Origin: Microvirga lotononidis
GTDB taxonomy: Bacteria > Pseudomonadota > Alphaproteobacteria > Rhizobiales > Beijerinckiaceae
Assembly (NCBI RefSeq): GCF_034627025.1
Contig: NZ_CP141048.1
Span: forward strand, 248,001 to 312,000
DNA length: 64,000 bases
Direction of reading: 5' to 3'
In this document: piece by piece, positions 27,163 through 36,532 of the stretch
How the letters are laid out: each line of letters opens with the position of its first letter
How positions within the stretch are numbered: the first letter of the stretch is position 1
Made by a program: the position numbers and the translations under genes
The notes under the pieces: generated by a model
What the model saw: only the letters and a program-made list of their open reading frames with translations
What the model was told of the DNA's origin: nothing
The model's database searches: none

Positions 27163-28530
27163 TCAGGCGGCCCTGGCGGTCGCAAGGAACCGGTCGATGT
27201 CCTGCCTCAGGCGCTGAAGCTGCTGGTCCAGGGTGTGCTTGGCACTCGACACCTCCTGCGCGGCGGAGGCCGCGGAGGCCGTCGACCCGGTCAGCGCCTC
27301 GATGCTCCGCACGACCGCATGGGTATGGTCCGTCGTCTGGTTGACGCTGACGGAAATCTCCGACGTCACCGCAGCCTGTTCTTCGACGGCGGCCGCGATC
27401 GCCGTGGCGATCCCGCTCAGCTCTTCCATGATGCGGCCGATATTGTCGATGTCGGACACGCTACGCTGTGTCGCGTCCTGGATCGCTCCGATGCGCGAGC
27501 CGATCTCGGTCGTGGCCTGGGCGGTCTGGTTGGCGAGAGTCTTGACCTCCTGCGCCACGACGGCGAACCCCTTGCCCATCTCCCCGGCGCGGGCCGCCTC
27601 GATGGTGGCATTCAAGGCGAGCAGGTTGGTTTGAGCTGCGATGCGCTCGATCAGATCGACGACGTCTCCGATCTCCTTCGCCTGCTCGGCCAAGCCGTTG
27701 ACGGTTTCCTTCGTCCGCTGGGAGCTCTCCAGAGCATGGCGCGCCACATCCGCCGAGCGGCTGGCCTGCTGGCCGATCTCGCGAACCGACGATGCGAGCT
27801 GCTCCGTGGCGGCCGCCCCGGATTGCATGTTGGACGCGGTCTGTTCGGCCGCCGTCGTGACCTGAACGGCAAGGCTCCTGGCGCTTCCGGTCGCCTGGTC
27901 GAGAACCGTTGCGCTCGCAGAGAGGGCATGGCTCGCCTGCCCCGAGATCTCCAGGCTCTCCTGTACGGCCTCGGAGAAGGAGGCGACGGCCTGCGACAGG
28001 TCCTCACCCTTCTTCTGGCGATCGTGAACGAAGGCGTCCTGATAGACGGAGATGGCGAAGTCCATGTCGAGCATGACCGCCTTGTTCACCGTCGCCAGCC
28101 TGCGGGCAAGAGCCCCTCCGCTGAAGCGGTGCTTCCGCGACAGCACATGAATCAGCTCGTTGAGGATGAAGGCATAGCCTCCGATGTACCAGCGCGGCGC
28201 GAGGCCGATCTTGTTATGGATCAGGCCGATGCGCCGGATGCCTTCCACATAAGCGGCATCGAAGCTGCCGCTGAACAGCCTGCCCCAATGCTGCATCTGG
28301 GCGGACACAAGCCGGGATTGCTGCGTGCCGATCAGCCGTGACAGCTCCGGCTGCCGATGCATATGCGCGTAGAAGCGTTCGAGGATCTTCGGCAGCTCGG
28401 GGGAGATGTCGTGCCAGATCCCGCGAAGCTCCCGGCAGGCATCGTCGTCGATGCCCAGGAATGCGAGCCGCTCGGCAAGAAACAGGTCGTTCTGCAAAAT
28501 TTTTCCCCAAACCTCGTCTTCCGCGAACAT
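27163..28530 (-). CDS. Globin-coupled methyl-accepting chemotaxis protein (HemAT-like)
   Basis: The 455-residue soluble receptor has an N-terminal protoglobin domain (about 1-165) with proximal haem His 105 in [20 protein letters not shown]-terminal chemoreceptor signalling domain (about 200-455) follows, with the hairpin tip [20 protein letters not shown]. There is no membrane segment. HemAT-type proteins bind O2 in haem and steer swimming through CheA/CheW. No che genes are in the window, so it must use a distant set. The start is unusual: just before the ATG there is no Shine-Dalgarno-like sequence, and a perfect 11-base-pair hairpin ends 9 bases from it (described separately). Confidence 0.9.
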   Translation of the reverse strand: MFAEDEVWGKILQNDLFLAERLAFLGIDDDACRELRGIWHDISPELPKILERFYAHMHRQPELSRLIGTQQSRLVSAQMQHWGRLFSGSFDAAYVEGIRRIGLIHNKIGLAPRWYIGGYAFILNELIHVLSRKHRFSGGALARRLATVNKAVMLDMDFAISVYQDAFVHDRQKKGEDLSQAVASFSEAVQESLEISGQASHALSASATVLDQATGSARSLAVQVTTAAEQTASNMQSGAAATEQLASSVREIGQQASRSADVARHALESSQRTKETVNGLAEQAKEIGDVVDLIERIAAQTNLLALNATIEAARAGEMGKGFAVVAQEVKTLANQTAQATTEIGSRIGAIQDATQRSVSDIDNIGRIMEELSGIATAIAAAVEEQAAVTSEISVSVNQTTDHTHAVVRSIEALTGSTASAASAAQEVSSAKHTLDQQLQRLRQDIDRFLATARAA

Positions 28531-28539
28531 CTAAGGTGG

Positions 28540-28575
28540 CAGGCTTGGCCGAAGCTTGCTCCCCGGCCAAGCCTG
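28540..28575 (-). promoter_or_regulatory. Perfect 11-base-pair inverted repeat before the chemoreceptor start
   Basis: CAGGCTTGGCC, 14 bases, GGCCAAGCCTG. In mRNA sense the repeat ends 9 bases before the ATG at 28530. The only SD-like bases nearby, GGGGAG, fall inside its loop (28559-28564). It could fold in the leader and limit translation, or be a protein-binding site. Confidence 0.5.
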
Positions 28576-28652
28576 CGGCAGTTTGCGCCACCCGCGGCCG
28601 AAACCGGACGGCGCCCCGCGCGTTAATCTAGGCAGTTTCAAGGGGCCAGGCG

Positions 28653-28952
28653 ATGCTTGATAACATTGCGAAGAATCCTGATTTGACCCAATCGGCTTCC
28701 ATGGCGTTGCCCGTTCGCCACAACGTTCCGCCGCTTCCTCACTCGGTCCAGGAGCATCTCGGCCGGCTGCTGAGGGCCGATTATTATGAGCGGTCCGATA
28801 AGCCGCGCTACCTCGGCGATCCCGCGCTCCCGCTCGAATTCGACCCCTATCTCTACCGCCTTGAGCAGAAGGAGCGGACTCTCAGGATCATGCGGGTTCG
28901 GGAACAGGGCACACAGGCCGTGGCCGAAGCTCTCGCTGGCTTCACCTGCTAG
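28653..28952 (+). CDS. Small hypothetical protein
   Basis: I do not recognise this 99-residue protein. It is hydrophilic, with a conserved-looking core (HSVQEHLGRLLRADYYERSD, then PALPLEFDPYLYRLEQKER) and no signal peptide or membrane segment. AGGGGCC lies about 8 bases before the ATG. Upstream at 28600-28624 the bases read GAAAC-N16-CGTT, one mismatch from the EcfG stress-promoter consensus, which would place transcription start about 20 bases before the ATG. An open frame on the other strand covers the same bases but lacks any convincing start. Confidence 0.6.
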   Translation: MLDNIAKNPDLTQSASMALPVRHNVPPLPHSVQEHLGRLLRADYYERSDKPRYLGDPALPLEFDPYLYRLEQKERTLRIMRVREQGTQAVAEALAGFTC

Positions 28953-29044
28953 AGCCATTCGGAGAAGAATCCGCGGCTGGCCTCGTTCCGGCGGACCGAG
29001 GTCTTCAGCCCGCGTTCACTGCCCCGGGCTCACAAAGGCGCATC

Positions 29045-29410
29045 ATGGGGGAACTCCTCTCGGTGGCTGACACTTCAAAGAGCATGGGACACCAAAGCGG
29101 ACGAGCCGTCCTGAGGCAAGCGTTCAGACGCCTGGAGCATGAAGTGCCGGGCAAGGTCGCCCGCGTGCTCCGCAGCCTTCGCCACCCGAATTCGCGCTGG
29201 ATCAGGATCCCGGCCGGCCTGCTTCTCATCCTGGGCGGCATCTTCTCGTTTCTGCCCGTCCTCGGATTGTGGATGCTGCCCTTGGGTCTTCTGCTGATCG
29301 CCCGCGACGTCCCCATCCTGCAGAAGCCCGTGGGCCGGTTTACCCTTTGGGCGATCCAGAAATGGGCTTCGCTCAGGCAGCGATTCTTCCCCGAGCGTCC
29401 CCTGCGCTAA
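29045..29410 (+). CDS. Small membrane protein of unknown function
   Basis: The 121-residue protein has a basic N-terminal part (RQAFRRLEHEVPGKVARVLR) and a hydrophobic hairpin at about 58-85 (IRIPAGLLLILGGIFSFLPV followed by LGLWMLPLGLLLIARDVP). A Lys/Arg/Trp-rich tail ends it (FTLWAIQKWASLRQRFFPER). The Gly/Pro/Leu-rich hairpin resembles PGPGW-type putative transmembrane proteins, but the exact motif is not present, so I leave it unnamed. A second ATG 13 codons downstream could be the true start. It is a single gene between an unknown small protein and the facing denD-like gene. Confidence 0.6.
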   Translation: MGELLSVADTSKSMGHQSGRAVLRQAFRRLEHEVPGKVARVLRSLRHPNSRWIRIPAGLLLILGGIFSFLPVLGLWMLPLGLLLIARDVPILQKPVGRFTLWAIQKWASLRQRFFPERPLR

Positions 29411-29452
29411 GCGTCTCCCCGACCGGCGATAATCCATCCATGCGGGAACCGA

Positions 29453-30433
29453 TCAGGTTGGGACGACGCCGCCTAGCTCGTCTTCGACATAGATGGAGAT
29501 GATTTCGTCGAAGCTGGACTCCGCGCGGAAACCCAGGCTCTCGGCGCGGCTCGCATCGAAGCGGCGGGGCCATCCCTCGACGAAACGGATGATGGTCGGA
29601 TCGAGCTCGTGGCGGATCCGGGCGACGGTCTGCTCGCCGGCGATGCGCCGAAGCGCGTCGATCTGCTCGCCGACGGTCACCGACACGCTCGGCATCGTCA
29701 AGTTGCGCCGAGGTCCGATCCTAGACGTGTTCATGCTCGCCGCATGGATGAGAAAGCCGACGGCGGATCGCGGCGAAGCATGGGCGTGGCGGACGTCCAG
29801 CGAGACGGGAAGAACGGCCTCCTGACCGTTCAGCGGCTCGCGGATAATGCTGGAGAAAAAGCCCGATGCCGCCTTGTTGGGTTTGCCCGGACGGACGCAG
29901 ATCGTGGGAAGCCGGATCCCGACGCCGTCGAAGAACCCGCGCCGGGTATAATCGGCCAGCAGCAGTTCACCGATCGCCTTCTGCGTCCCGTAGCTCGTCA
30001 GCGGCGTCAGGAAGAACTCGTCCCCAATCGCATCCGGGAACGGCGCGCCGAACACCGCGATGGAGGACGTGAAGACGAGGCGCGGCCCGTACCCATCGCC
30101 GATGATGCGAATGGCATCGAACAGGAAGCGCGTTCCGTCGAGATTGATCCGATATCCCTTGTCGAAATCGGCCTCCGCCTCGCCGGACACGATGGCCGCA
30201 AGGTGGAAGATCACGTCGGGACGACCCGCAACGAGCTTCTCCGCCTCTCCGGGCATCGAGAAATCGGACGTCAGGGTTTCGACGGCAAAGGACGCCTGAG
30301 GGCGTTCGGGTTCGACCACATCGTGCAGAATGAGACGCGTGATCGCCTCACCTCCCAGTTGGCCTTCCCTGACCAGGCGTTCCGTGAGCTTGCGGCCGAC
30401 CATTCCGGCCGCCCCGAGAATGAGGATCTGCAT
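29453..30433 (-). CDS. denD: D-erythronate dehydrogenase-like SDR
   Basis: The 326-residue protein is an extended short-chain dehydrogenase. The NAD-binding motif LILGAAGMVGRKL is at residues 5-17. The active site has Ser 123-124 in VFTSSIAVFGA, and Tyr 148 and Lys 152 in SYGTQKAIGELL. Sequence features such as GIRLPTICVRPGKPNKAASG match DenD, which oxidises D-erythronate to 2-keto-D-erythronate in tetronate degradation. I chose the ATG at 30433 because the Rossmann motif follows at once. It lies downstream of a TRAP transporter on the same strand. The expected kinase and aldolase partners (OtnK, OtnC, OtnI) are not in the window, so a related sugar acid is also possible. Confidence 0.75.
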   Translation of the reverse strand: MQILILGAAGMVGRKLTERLVREGQLGGEAITRLILHDVVEPERPQASFAVETLTSDFSMPGEAEKLVAGRPDVIFHLAAIVSGEAEADFDKGYRINLDGTRFLFDAIRIIGDGYGPRLVFTSSIAVFGAPFPDAIGDEFFLTPLTSYGTQKAIGELLLADYTRRGFFDGVGIRLPTICVRPGKPNKAASGFFSSIIREPLNGQEAVLPVSLDVRHAHASPRSAVGFLIHAASMNTSRIGPRRNLTMPSVSVTVGEQIDALRRIAGEQTVARIRHELDPTIIRFVEGWPRRFDASRAESLGFRAESSFDEIISIYVEDELGGVVPT

Positions 30434-30498
30434 CGATCGGCAATCTTTTCTAATCGGGCCTGCCGACCACGATTGTCGTTCAGGCGGAAGGGAATGGG

Positions 30499-30538
30499 GC
30501 GCCGCCGTCCGGCGCACGGAGGCTCCGAACGGCGGCGC
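30499..30538 (-). terminator. Strong hairpin between dctP-like gene and denD
   Basis: GCGCCGCCGT and ACGGCGGCGC form a perfect 10-base-pair stem with a 20-base loop, 18 bases after the binding-protein stop. There is no T tail, so it may be a partial terminator or an mRNA 3'-end stabiliser that raises binding-protein levels over the downstream gene. Confidence 0.5.
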
Positions 30539-30556
30539 GCTGATCTGAGTAGGATC

Positions 30557-31567
30557 TTACTTCTGCCGGACCTTGTCGAGCTCCGCCTGCATCATCTTCA
30601 CCGTCTCGGGTCCGATGGTTGCGGCGTGCTTCTCCCAGACGGGCTTTGCCTGCTCGCGCATGCGGTTCGCCTCCTGCTCGTTCAGCTCGTTGACGACGAT
30701 GCCAGCGCCCTTGATCTTGTTCAGCGAGGATTCCGACAGCTCGCGCGAAACCTTGCGCTGCTCATCGCGAGAGACGGCGGCGCATTCGCGCAGGGCAGCC
30801 TGCTCGTCCTTCGACAACCCGTCCCACAGCTTCTTGGAGTACAGCACGAGGAACGGGGTATAGGCGTGACGTGTCACGGACAGGTACTTCTGCACCTCGT
30901 AGAACTTCGACGTATCGATGGTCACGAACGGATTTTCCTGACCGTCGATCGCCTTCGTCTCAAGGGCGGTGAAAACCTCGCCGAACGCCATCGGCACCGC
31001 GTTGGCGCCCATGTTCTTGAACGTGTCGAGGAACACGTTGTTCTGCATGACGCGAACCTTCAAGCCCTTGAAGTCCTCCCACTTCTCCACCGGACGGCGG
31101 GAATTGGTGAGATTGCGGAAGCCGTTCTCCCAATAGGCGAGATTGACGAGGCCGACCGTTTCGAGCTTGCCGTCGATGTACTTGCCGAACTCACCGTCGA
31201 GGACGGAATCGGCCTCCTTGTTGTTGGCGAACAGGAACGGCAGATCGAACACGCCGAGATCCGGCAGGATTCCGATGAGGGGCGAGCTGGACGTGACGAC
31301 CATCTCCTGGGTGCCGGAACGCAGCGCCTGCGTGGCCTGGAGATCGCCTCCGAGGGCGTTGCCCCAGAAGCCCTGCACCTTGATCTTGCCCCCGGACTTG
31401 TCCGTAAGGCAGGCGCGGAATTTCTCGACGCCTTTTCCGTTCGGGTGATCCTCGTTCACGCCATTGGACAGGCGGATGTTGCGTTCCGTGAACTGGGCAT
31501 TGGCCGGAACGGCCGCCATGATGGTCGCTGCCACGCCGGCGGCAAGTGCGAATGTGAGTGCTTTCAT
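30557..31567 (-). CDS. TRAP transporter solute-binding protein (DctP type)
   Basis: The 336-residue periplasmic protein has a cleavable signal peptide (LTFALAAGVAATIMAAVPAN, then AQ). DctP-family motifs follow, such as ENGFRNLTNSRRPVEKWEDF and KGLKVRVMQNNVFLDTFKNM, which include the conserved Arg that binds the substrate carboxylate. I start at the ATG at 31567, which is preceded by GAGGAAA. It is encoded after dctQ and dctM on the same strand and before the denD-like gene. The substrate is probably a sugar acid, such as an aldonate or tetronate, judged by the enzymes in this locus. Confidence 0.9.
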   Translation of the reverse strand: MKALTFALAAGVAATIMAAVPANAQFTERNIRLSNGVNEDHPNGKGVEKFRACLTDKSGGKIKVQGFWGNALGGDLQATQALRSGTQEMVVTSSSPLIGILPDLGVFDLPFLFANNKEADSVLDGEFGKYIDGKLETVGLVNLAYWENGFRNLTNSRRPVEKWEDFKGLKVRVMQNNVFLDTFKNMGANAVPMAFGEVFTALETKAIDGQENPFVTIDTSKFYEVQKYLSVTRHAYTPFLVLYSKKLWDGLSKDEQAALRECAAVSRDEQRKVSRELSESSLNKIKGAGIVVNELNEQEANRMREQAKPVWEKHAATIGPETVKMMQAELDKVRQK

Positions 31568-31610
31568 GGTCGTTTCCTCTCTCTTTTGGTTTTTCAACAA
31601 TTCTGCCGTC

Positions 31611-32894
31611 TCAACGCCCCCGAAGCCAGGCCAAGGGTACCATGACCAAGTCGGGGAAGATGATGAGCAGGACGAGTACGATGAGCTGAGCGATCAGGAA
31701 CGGGTTCACCCCGCGGATGACCGCGCCCATGGGCACACGGGCGACGCCGCTTACCACGTTCAGCACAATTCCGACCGGAGGCGTGATCAACCCGATGGCG
31801 TTGTTGATGATGAACAGCACGCCGAAATAGACCGGATCGATGCCGGCCTGCTTCACGATCGGCATGAGAACCGGAGTCAGGATCAGGACCGTGGGCGAGA
31901 AGTCCAACGCGGTTCCGACGATGACCACCAGGAACATGAGGGCGAACATGAGAATGGTCTTGTTGCCCATCAGGGGTTCGATGAGCCCGCTGATCTCGCC
32001 GGGAATGTTCGCCTGGGTGATGAGCCACGCGGACACGAGCGCCGCCGCCACCAGGAACATCACCACGGCCGTCGTCTTCGCGGCCGTGAGGAACACGCCG
32101 TAGAGCATCGACGGCTTCAGCTCGCGGTAGACGAACATGCCGATGACGAGCGCATAGACGGCGGCGAGGACGGCGGCCTCCGTCGGCGTGACGATGCCCC
32201 ACTTGATGCCGCCCAGGATCATCACGGGCATGAGGAGAGCATAGAAGCCATCGATGAAGGCCCTTCCCCGCTCTCGCATCGTCGCGCGGGGCGCCGTCTT
32301 CATCTTGTCGCGTCGGCTGACGATGGCCCAGGCGACGACGAGCGCCAGCCCCATCATCAGACCGGGAACGACGCCCGCGAGGAAAAGCTGCGAGATCGAC
32401 ACGTTGGCCGCGACGCCGAAGACGATGAAGCCGATCGACGGCGGGATCACCGGCGCGATGATGCCGCCGGCCGCGATGAGGCCCGCTGCGCGTGGAATGT
32501 CGTAGCCGGCATTGCGCATCATAGGAATCAGAATGGCTGCCAGCGCCGCCGTATCGGCGGCCGCTGAGCCGGACAGGGCCGCGAGGATCAGCGCCGCCAC
32601 GATGGCGACGTATCCAAGACCGCCATGGATATGGCCGAGGCAGGCCAGGGCGAAGTTGACGATGCGCTTCGACAGGCCGCCGACATTCATCAGCTCGCCG
32701 GCGAGCAGGAAGAACGGGACGGCCAGAAGCTGAAAGTTGTCGGCGCCGATGATCATGTTCTGAGCCACGATCTGGCTGTCGAAGTTGCCGAGCCAGAGCA
32801 TGAGCGCGAGAGCGCAGACGATCAGCGCAAAGGCGATCGGCATTCCGAGCGCCATGGCCCCGAGAAGCGAGACGAGGAAAACGAGAATGGTCAC
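31611..32894 (-). CDS. TRAP transporter large permease (DctM type)
   Basis: The 427-residue protein is the 12-helix channel subunit of a TRAP transporter, which uses a Na+ gradient to import the ligand delivered by DctP. Family signatures are LAVPFFLLAGELMNVGGLSK near residue 55, GSAAADTAALAAILIPMM at about 110-130, and GLITPPVGIVLNVVSGV near the C-terminus. The start is a GTG at 32894 that overlaps the stop of dctQ as GTGA, so both are translated together. It is followed by dctP after 43 bases. Confidence 0.93.
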   Translation of the reverse strand: MTILVFLVSLLGAMALGMPIAFALIVCALALMLWLGNFDSQIVAQNMIIGADNFQLLAVPFFLLAGELMNVGGLSKRIVNFALACLGHIHGGLGYVAIVAALILAALSGSAAADTAALAAILIPMMRNAGYDIPRAAGLIAAGGIIAPVIPPSIGFIVFGVAANVSISQLFLAGVVPGLMMGLALVVAWAIVSRRDKMKTAPRATMRERGRAFIDGFYALLMPVMILGGIKWGIVTPTEAAVLAAVYALVIGMFVYRELKPSMLYGVFLTAAKTTAVVMFLVAAALVSAWLITQANIPGEISGLIEPLMGNKTILMFALMFLVVIVGTALDFSPTVLILTPVLMPIVKQAGIDPVYFGVLFIINNAIGLITPPVGIVLNVVSGVARVPMGAVIRGVNPFLIAQLIVLVLLIIFPDLVMVPLAWLRGR

Positions 32895-33433
32895 TCGAGC
32901 CGCTCCTTCAAGGCATGGGCTTCGTCGCCGCTGTAGTCGCCGGCGAAGACCTTGAGCTCATGCTCGCTGACGCGTCCGGTGAGGACGCGCATGATCCGGA
33001 GGGCGGCCATCAATCCCAGGCCGATGCTGGTAAAATACCCGATCCCGTAGACCCAGAGCATCGAGATCTCGGTGATGGGCGCATAGTTCGTGGCGTTGAT
33101 CTCGGCCTGCTGCCATGTCCCCCAGAAGAAGACCGCGCAACACCCGATGATGAACAGGTCGGACAGGACCATGCAGACCTTGCGGCCATTGTCGCCGAGA
33201 CGCGCCACCAGGGTCTCGACGCCCAGATGGGCATTCTCGCGCCCCACCACGACGGCGCCGATGAAGGTCAGCCAGACGAAGAAGAAACGGGACAGCTCCT
33301 CCGAGACATCGATGCCGGTATCGAAGAGATAGCGCAGGACGACATTGCCGAAGACCATGGCGACCATGGCGGCGAGAAGAAGAACCAACAGTCCTTCCAA
33401 GCCTTTGAAAAAGATGGAGATTACCCTGCTCAC
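32891..33433 (-). CDS. TRAP transporter small permease (DctQ type)
   Basis: The 180-residue protein is the four-helix DctQ subunit. The N-terminal helix LEGLLVLLLAAMVAMVFGNV is followed by VLRYLFDTGIDVSEELSRFF, which matches the family pattern of an Arg-Tyr and an E-E-L motif after the first helix. A GTG at 33433 is chosen because AGGGAG lies 7 bases upstream; the extra upstream sequence is hydrophilic and not family-like. It begins the dctQ-dctM-dctP-denD transcript. Confidence 0.88.
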   Translation of the reverse strand: MSRVISIFFKGLEGLLVLLLAAMVAMVFGNVVLRYLFDTGIDVSEELSRFFFVWLTFIGAVVVGRENAHLGVETLVARLGDNGRKVCMVLSDLFIIGCCAVFFWGTWQQAEINATNYAPITEISMLWVYGIGYFTSIGLGLMAALRIMRVLTGRVSEHELKVFAGDYSGDEAHALKERLE

Positions 33434-33874
33434 GCGTTCTCCCTGCCATTGGCGCCCGTTTCGGCGCTCATTATTCTGTTCTTCCCAAAGCATGCTTCAA
33501 GCCTTGGGAAAGCCAAACATGTTAGTCGATCTAAGGCGCAGTTAAAGGGAGTGTCAATTCAGCCGATGGAGCGGTTTCGCGAGCTGAACGCGGTGCAGGA
33601 CGATGAACTTTTCCCGTTCCGTCTTGTTCGCCCGCATTTTCATTTGCGGGCAACATCCATGCATGCCTTGGAAAATTCTATCGTACGCCTTCAAGGGAAA
33701 AGGTGAGCCATGCCCATCTTGCATCAATGTATCAAATTAGACTTATGAATACCTGCTCGCGCGAAGCATTTCGGTGGATATCATGAGAGCGGCGGCTTCC
33801 ATCCCGTCTGCAGGAGGCATCAAACGTTCCGCCTCTGCCGATCGCCACGAGAGCGCAATCCAAACGAGGATCCC
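33434..33874. other. Divergent promoter region of the sugar-acid locus
   Basis: The 441 bases separate dctQ from the enolase-superfamily gene. I see no gene. A perfect 7-base-pair hairpin GCCCGCA/TGCGGGC with an 8-base loop lies at 33630-33651. An AT-richer block at 33720-33750 (ATCAATGTATCAAATTAGAC) may hold a promoter or operator for the rightward operon. No regulator gene is adjacent. Confidence 0.45.
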
Positions 33875-35074
33875 ATGAAGATCACAGGCGTCGAAACAAT
33901 CCGTCTCCAGGAATTCGCGAACATCGTCTGGATCCGCCTGCACACGGATGAGGGACTCATCGGCCTCGGTGAAACCTTCATGGGTGCGGCGGCCGTCGAG
34001 GCGTATATTCACGAGACCGTCGCGGCCAAATTGATCGGACGCGACCCGCTCCAGATCGAAGGGATCAACCGCGATCTCCAGAATTATCTGGGCTGGCGCT
34101 CCGCCGGCGTCGAAACGCGCGGCAACTCCGCCGTCGACATCGCCTTGTGGGATCTCTTCGGCAAGGTCCACGGCAAGCCCGTCTGCGACATGCTGGGAGG
34201 CCGCTCACGGGACAGGATCCGGGTCTACAATACCTGTGCCGGCTACCGTTACATTCGCGACAGCCGGGCGCAGAAAGTCGCCAACTGGGGCGTCGGCGAA
34301 ACGGAAGGTGCCTACGAGGATCTGGACGCGTTCCTGCACCGCGCGGACGAGCTCGCCCATTCCCTGCTGGAACAGGGCATCACGGGAATGAAGATCTGGC
34401 CCTTCGACGTCGCGGCCGAACGCAGCCACGGTTACGACATCTCGCCGGACGAACTCCGGACGGCGCTCGAACCCTTTGCCAAGATCCGCAAGGCCGTGGG
34501 CGACAAGATGGACATCATGGTCGAGTTCCACTCCCTGTGGAGCCTGCCGATGGCCAAGAAGCTCGCTGCGTCGCTGGCCGAGTTCGACACCTACTGGCAC
34601 GAGGATCCCTTCCGCCTCGACAATATCGGGGACCTCAAGGAATACGCGCAACACTCGAAGGCCTGGGTCTGTGCGTCTGAGACCCTGTCCTATACCCACG
34701 CGTTCCGTGAATATCTCGAAACCGGCGTCGCCGGCGTCGCCATGCTCGACCTGTCCTGGTGCGGCGGCCTGACGGAGGCGCGCAAGATCGCCGCATTGGC
34801 GGAAGCATGGCATGTGCCGGTCGCGCCGCACGACTGCACGGGCCCGGTGGTTTATGCCGCTTCTTGCCATTTCTCCCTGCATGCGCGCAATGCATTGATC
34901 CAGGAGAGCGTCCGGGCTTTCTATACCGGATGGTACACTGAACTCGTGACGGAACTGCCGACCGTCAAGAATGGCGAGGTGACGGTGAACATGAAGCCGG
35001 GCCTCGGCCTCGAATTGCTGCCGGAACTCTGGCAGCGGCCTGATGCCATCGTGCGCCTGACCGACAGGTTATAG
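33875..35074 (+). CDS. Enolase-superfamily dehydratase (mandelate racemase/muconate lactonizing enzyme type)
   Basis: The 399-residue protein has the two-domain enolase-superfamily layout. Metal ligands are Glu 217 in MVEFHSLW, Glu 243 in YWHEDPF and Glu 269 in CASETLSY. Lys 173 in GMKIWPFD and His 319 in VAPHDCTGP supply acid/base groups. This MR-type set suits dehydration of a sugar acid to a 2-keto-3-deoxy acid. GAGGATC lies just before the ATG. It leads a rightward operon with an FAD-linked oxidase and an SDR, divergent from the TRAP transporter. The exact acid (aldonate, aldarate or deoxy acid) cannot be told from sequence alone. Confidence 0.85.
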   Translation: MKITGVETIRLQEFANIVWIRLHTDEGLIGLGETFMGAAAVEAYIHETVAAKLIGRDPLQIEGINRDLQNYLGWRSAGVETRGNSAVDIALWDLFGKVHGKPVCDMLGGRSRDRIRVYNTCAGYRYIRDSRAQKVANWGVGETEGAYEDLDAFLHRADELAHSLLEQGITGMKIWPFDVAAERSHGYDISPDELRTALEPFAKIRKAVGDKMDIMVEFHSLWSLPMAKKLAASLAEFDTYWHEDPFRLDNIGDLKEYAQHSKAWVCASETLSYTHAFREYLETGVAGVAMLDLSWCGGLTEARKIAALAEAWHVPVAPHDCTGPVVYAASCHFSLHARNALIQESVRAFYTGWYTELVTELPTVKNGEVTVNMKPGLGLELLPELWQRPDAIVRLTDRL

Positions 35075-35139
35075 GAATGCAAACGACCTGCGAATGATCC
35101 CTCCGCACCAGGCCGCTTCTGATATCGAGTGAGACGACA

Positions 35140-36516
35140 ATGAGCCATGTGATCGATGCCCTTGTTGAAGCCCTGGGATCCAGGGTCCGCGTCGGGAGCG
35201 ACATTCCCTCCCGCAACCACGCCGATGCCAGCGGCCTCAAGCCCACCGCACCCCAGGCATTGATCCTGCCGCAGAGCACAGACGATGCGGCGACTGCCCT
35301 GAGGATCTGCCACGAGCATCGCCAGCCCGTCGTCACGCAAGGTGGGTTGACGGGCCTCGCGGGCGGCGCGCACCCGCAGGCCGGAGAGGTTGCTCTGTCC
35401 CTTGAGAGGATGAGCGGCATCGAAGAGATCGACGCGGCGAGCGCCACGCTGACGGCCCTCGCCGGCACGCCACTCGCGGTCATTCAGCAGGCGGCGGACG
35501 AGGCCGGCTTCCTGTGCGGGATCGATCTCGGCGCGCGCGGAACCTGCACGATCGGCGGCAACGTCGCGACCAATGCCGGCGGCAACCAGGTGCTGCGCTA
35601 CGGCATGACACGGCGCAACGTTCTCGGCCTCGAAGTGGTCCTCGCCGACGGCACCGTGGTCCGGTCCCTCAACAAGATGCTGAAGAACAATGCCGGATAC
35701 GATTGGACGCAACTCTTCATTGGCAGCGAAGGGACGCTCGGCGTCGTGACCCGGGCGGTGATCGGGCTGCATCCCAAGCCCCAGGGCTTGCAGACGGCTC
35801 TCTGTGCGGTCGGCAGCTTCGAGGATGCCCTCGTGGTCCTACGCCGGTTCCAGCAGGCTCATCCGGGCCGCCTGCTCGTCTTCGAGGCCATGTGGCGGGA
35901 GTTCATGACGGTCGCGACCGAGATCTGCGGCCTTGCGCCTGCGTTCGAGGACGAGCACGACGTGACGCTCCTGATCGAGGCCGACATGGGAGCGGATCCG
36001 GCGGGAACGGAAGCCTTTTCGCTCCTCCTGGGCGAGTTCTATGAGCAGGGGCTGATCAAGGACGCCGTGGTGGCACAGTCTCGCGCCGATCGGAACCGGT
36101 TCTGGGCCTACCGCGAAACGCCCTACGAATACGGCCGCTTCCTGCCCGAGGAAATCCGCTTCGACGTCAGCGTGCCGCTCAACCGCATGACGGAAGCCGT
36201 CGCCCATTTGCGTCGAGAGATGCCCAAGCAATGGCCCGACGCCGTTTACGTCGTGTTCGGGCACGTGGCCGACAGCAACATCCACATCAACGTCGCCGTT
36301 CGCGACATGGACGATGCGATCAAGAAGGGCGTTCAGGGCCTCGTCTACGATCTGGTGTCTCGTCTCGGAGGCTCGATCTCCGCGGAGCACGGAATCGGTC
36401 GTATCAAGCGCCCTTACCTTTCCTTGAGCCGCACGGAACCCGAACTTGCCCTGATGCGGCAGATGAAGCAGACGCTGGATCCTGCCGGCATTCTCAATCC
36501 CGGACGCATTCTCTAG
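35140..36516 (+). CDS. FAD-linked oxidase, D-2-hydroxy-acid dehydrogenase type
   Basis: The 458-residue protein belongs to the GlcD/D-lactate dehydrogenase family of PCMH-type flavoenzymes. The FAD-binding domain (about 30-210) contains VVTQGGLTGLAGGAHPQAGE and GTCTIGGNVATNAGGNQVLR. The C-terminal cap holds the metal-binding His pair region VFGHVADSNIHINV and ISAEHGIGRIKRPYL near the end. Members oxidise D-2-hydroxy acids (D-lactate, glycolate, D-2-hydroxyglutarate, D-galactonate-type acids) and pass electrons to quinone or ETF. Here the substrate is probably an intermediate of the sugar-acid pathway. It starts 65 bases after the dehydratase gene and ends 16 bases before the SDR. Confidence 0.87.
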   Translation: MSHVIDALVEALGSRVRVGSDIPSRNHADASGLKPTAPQALILPQSTDDAATALRICHEHRQPVVTQGGLTGLAGGAHPQAGEVALSLERMSGIEEIDAASATLTALAGTPLAVIQQAADEAGFLCGIDLGARGTCTIGGNVATNAGGNQVLRYGMTRRNVLGLEVVLADGTVVRSLNKMLKNNAGYDWTQLFIGSEGTLGVVTRAVIGLHPKPQGLQTALCAVGSFEDALVVLRRFQQAHPGRLLVFEAMWREFMTVATEICGLAPAFEDEHDVTLLIEADMGADPAGTEAFSLLLGEFYEQGLIKDAVVAQSRADRNRFWAYRETPYEYGRFLPEEIRFDVSVPLNRMTEAVAHLRREMPKQWPDAVYVVFGHVADSNIHINVAVRDMDDAIKKGVQGLVYDLVSRLGGSISAEHGIGRIKRPYLSLSRTEPELALMRQMKQTLDPAGILNPGRIL

Positions 36517-36532
36517 AGCATCGGATCGGACG

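Noticed and set aside
11655..33610. Similar short stretch GAGCT-AACGCGGTG in two intergenic regions (about 11672 and 33577)
   Set aside because: Only about 15 of 17 bases match and the flanks differ, so it is not enough to call a repeat family.
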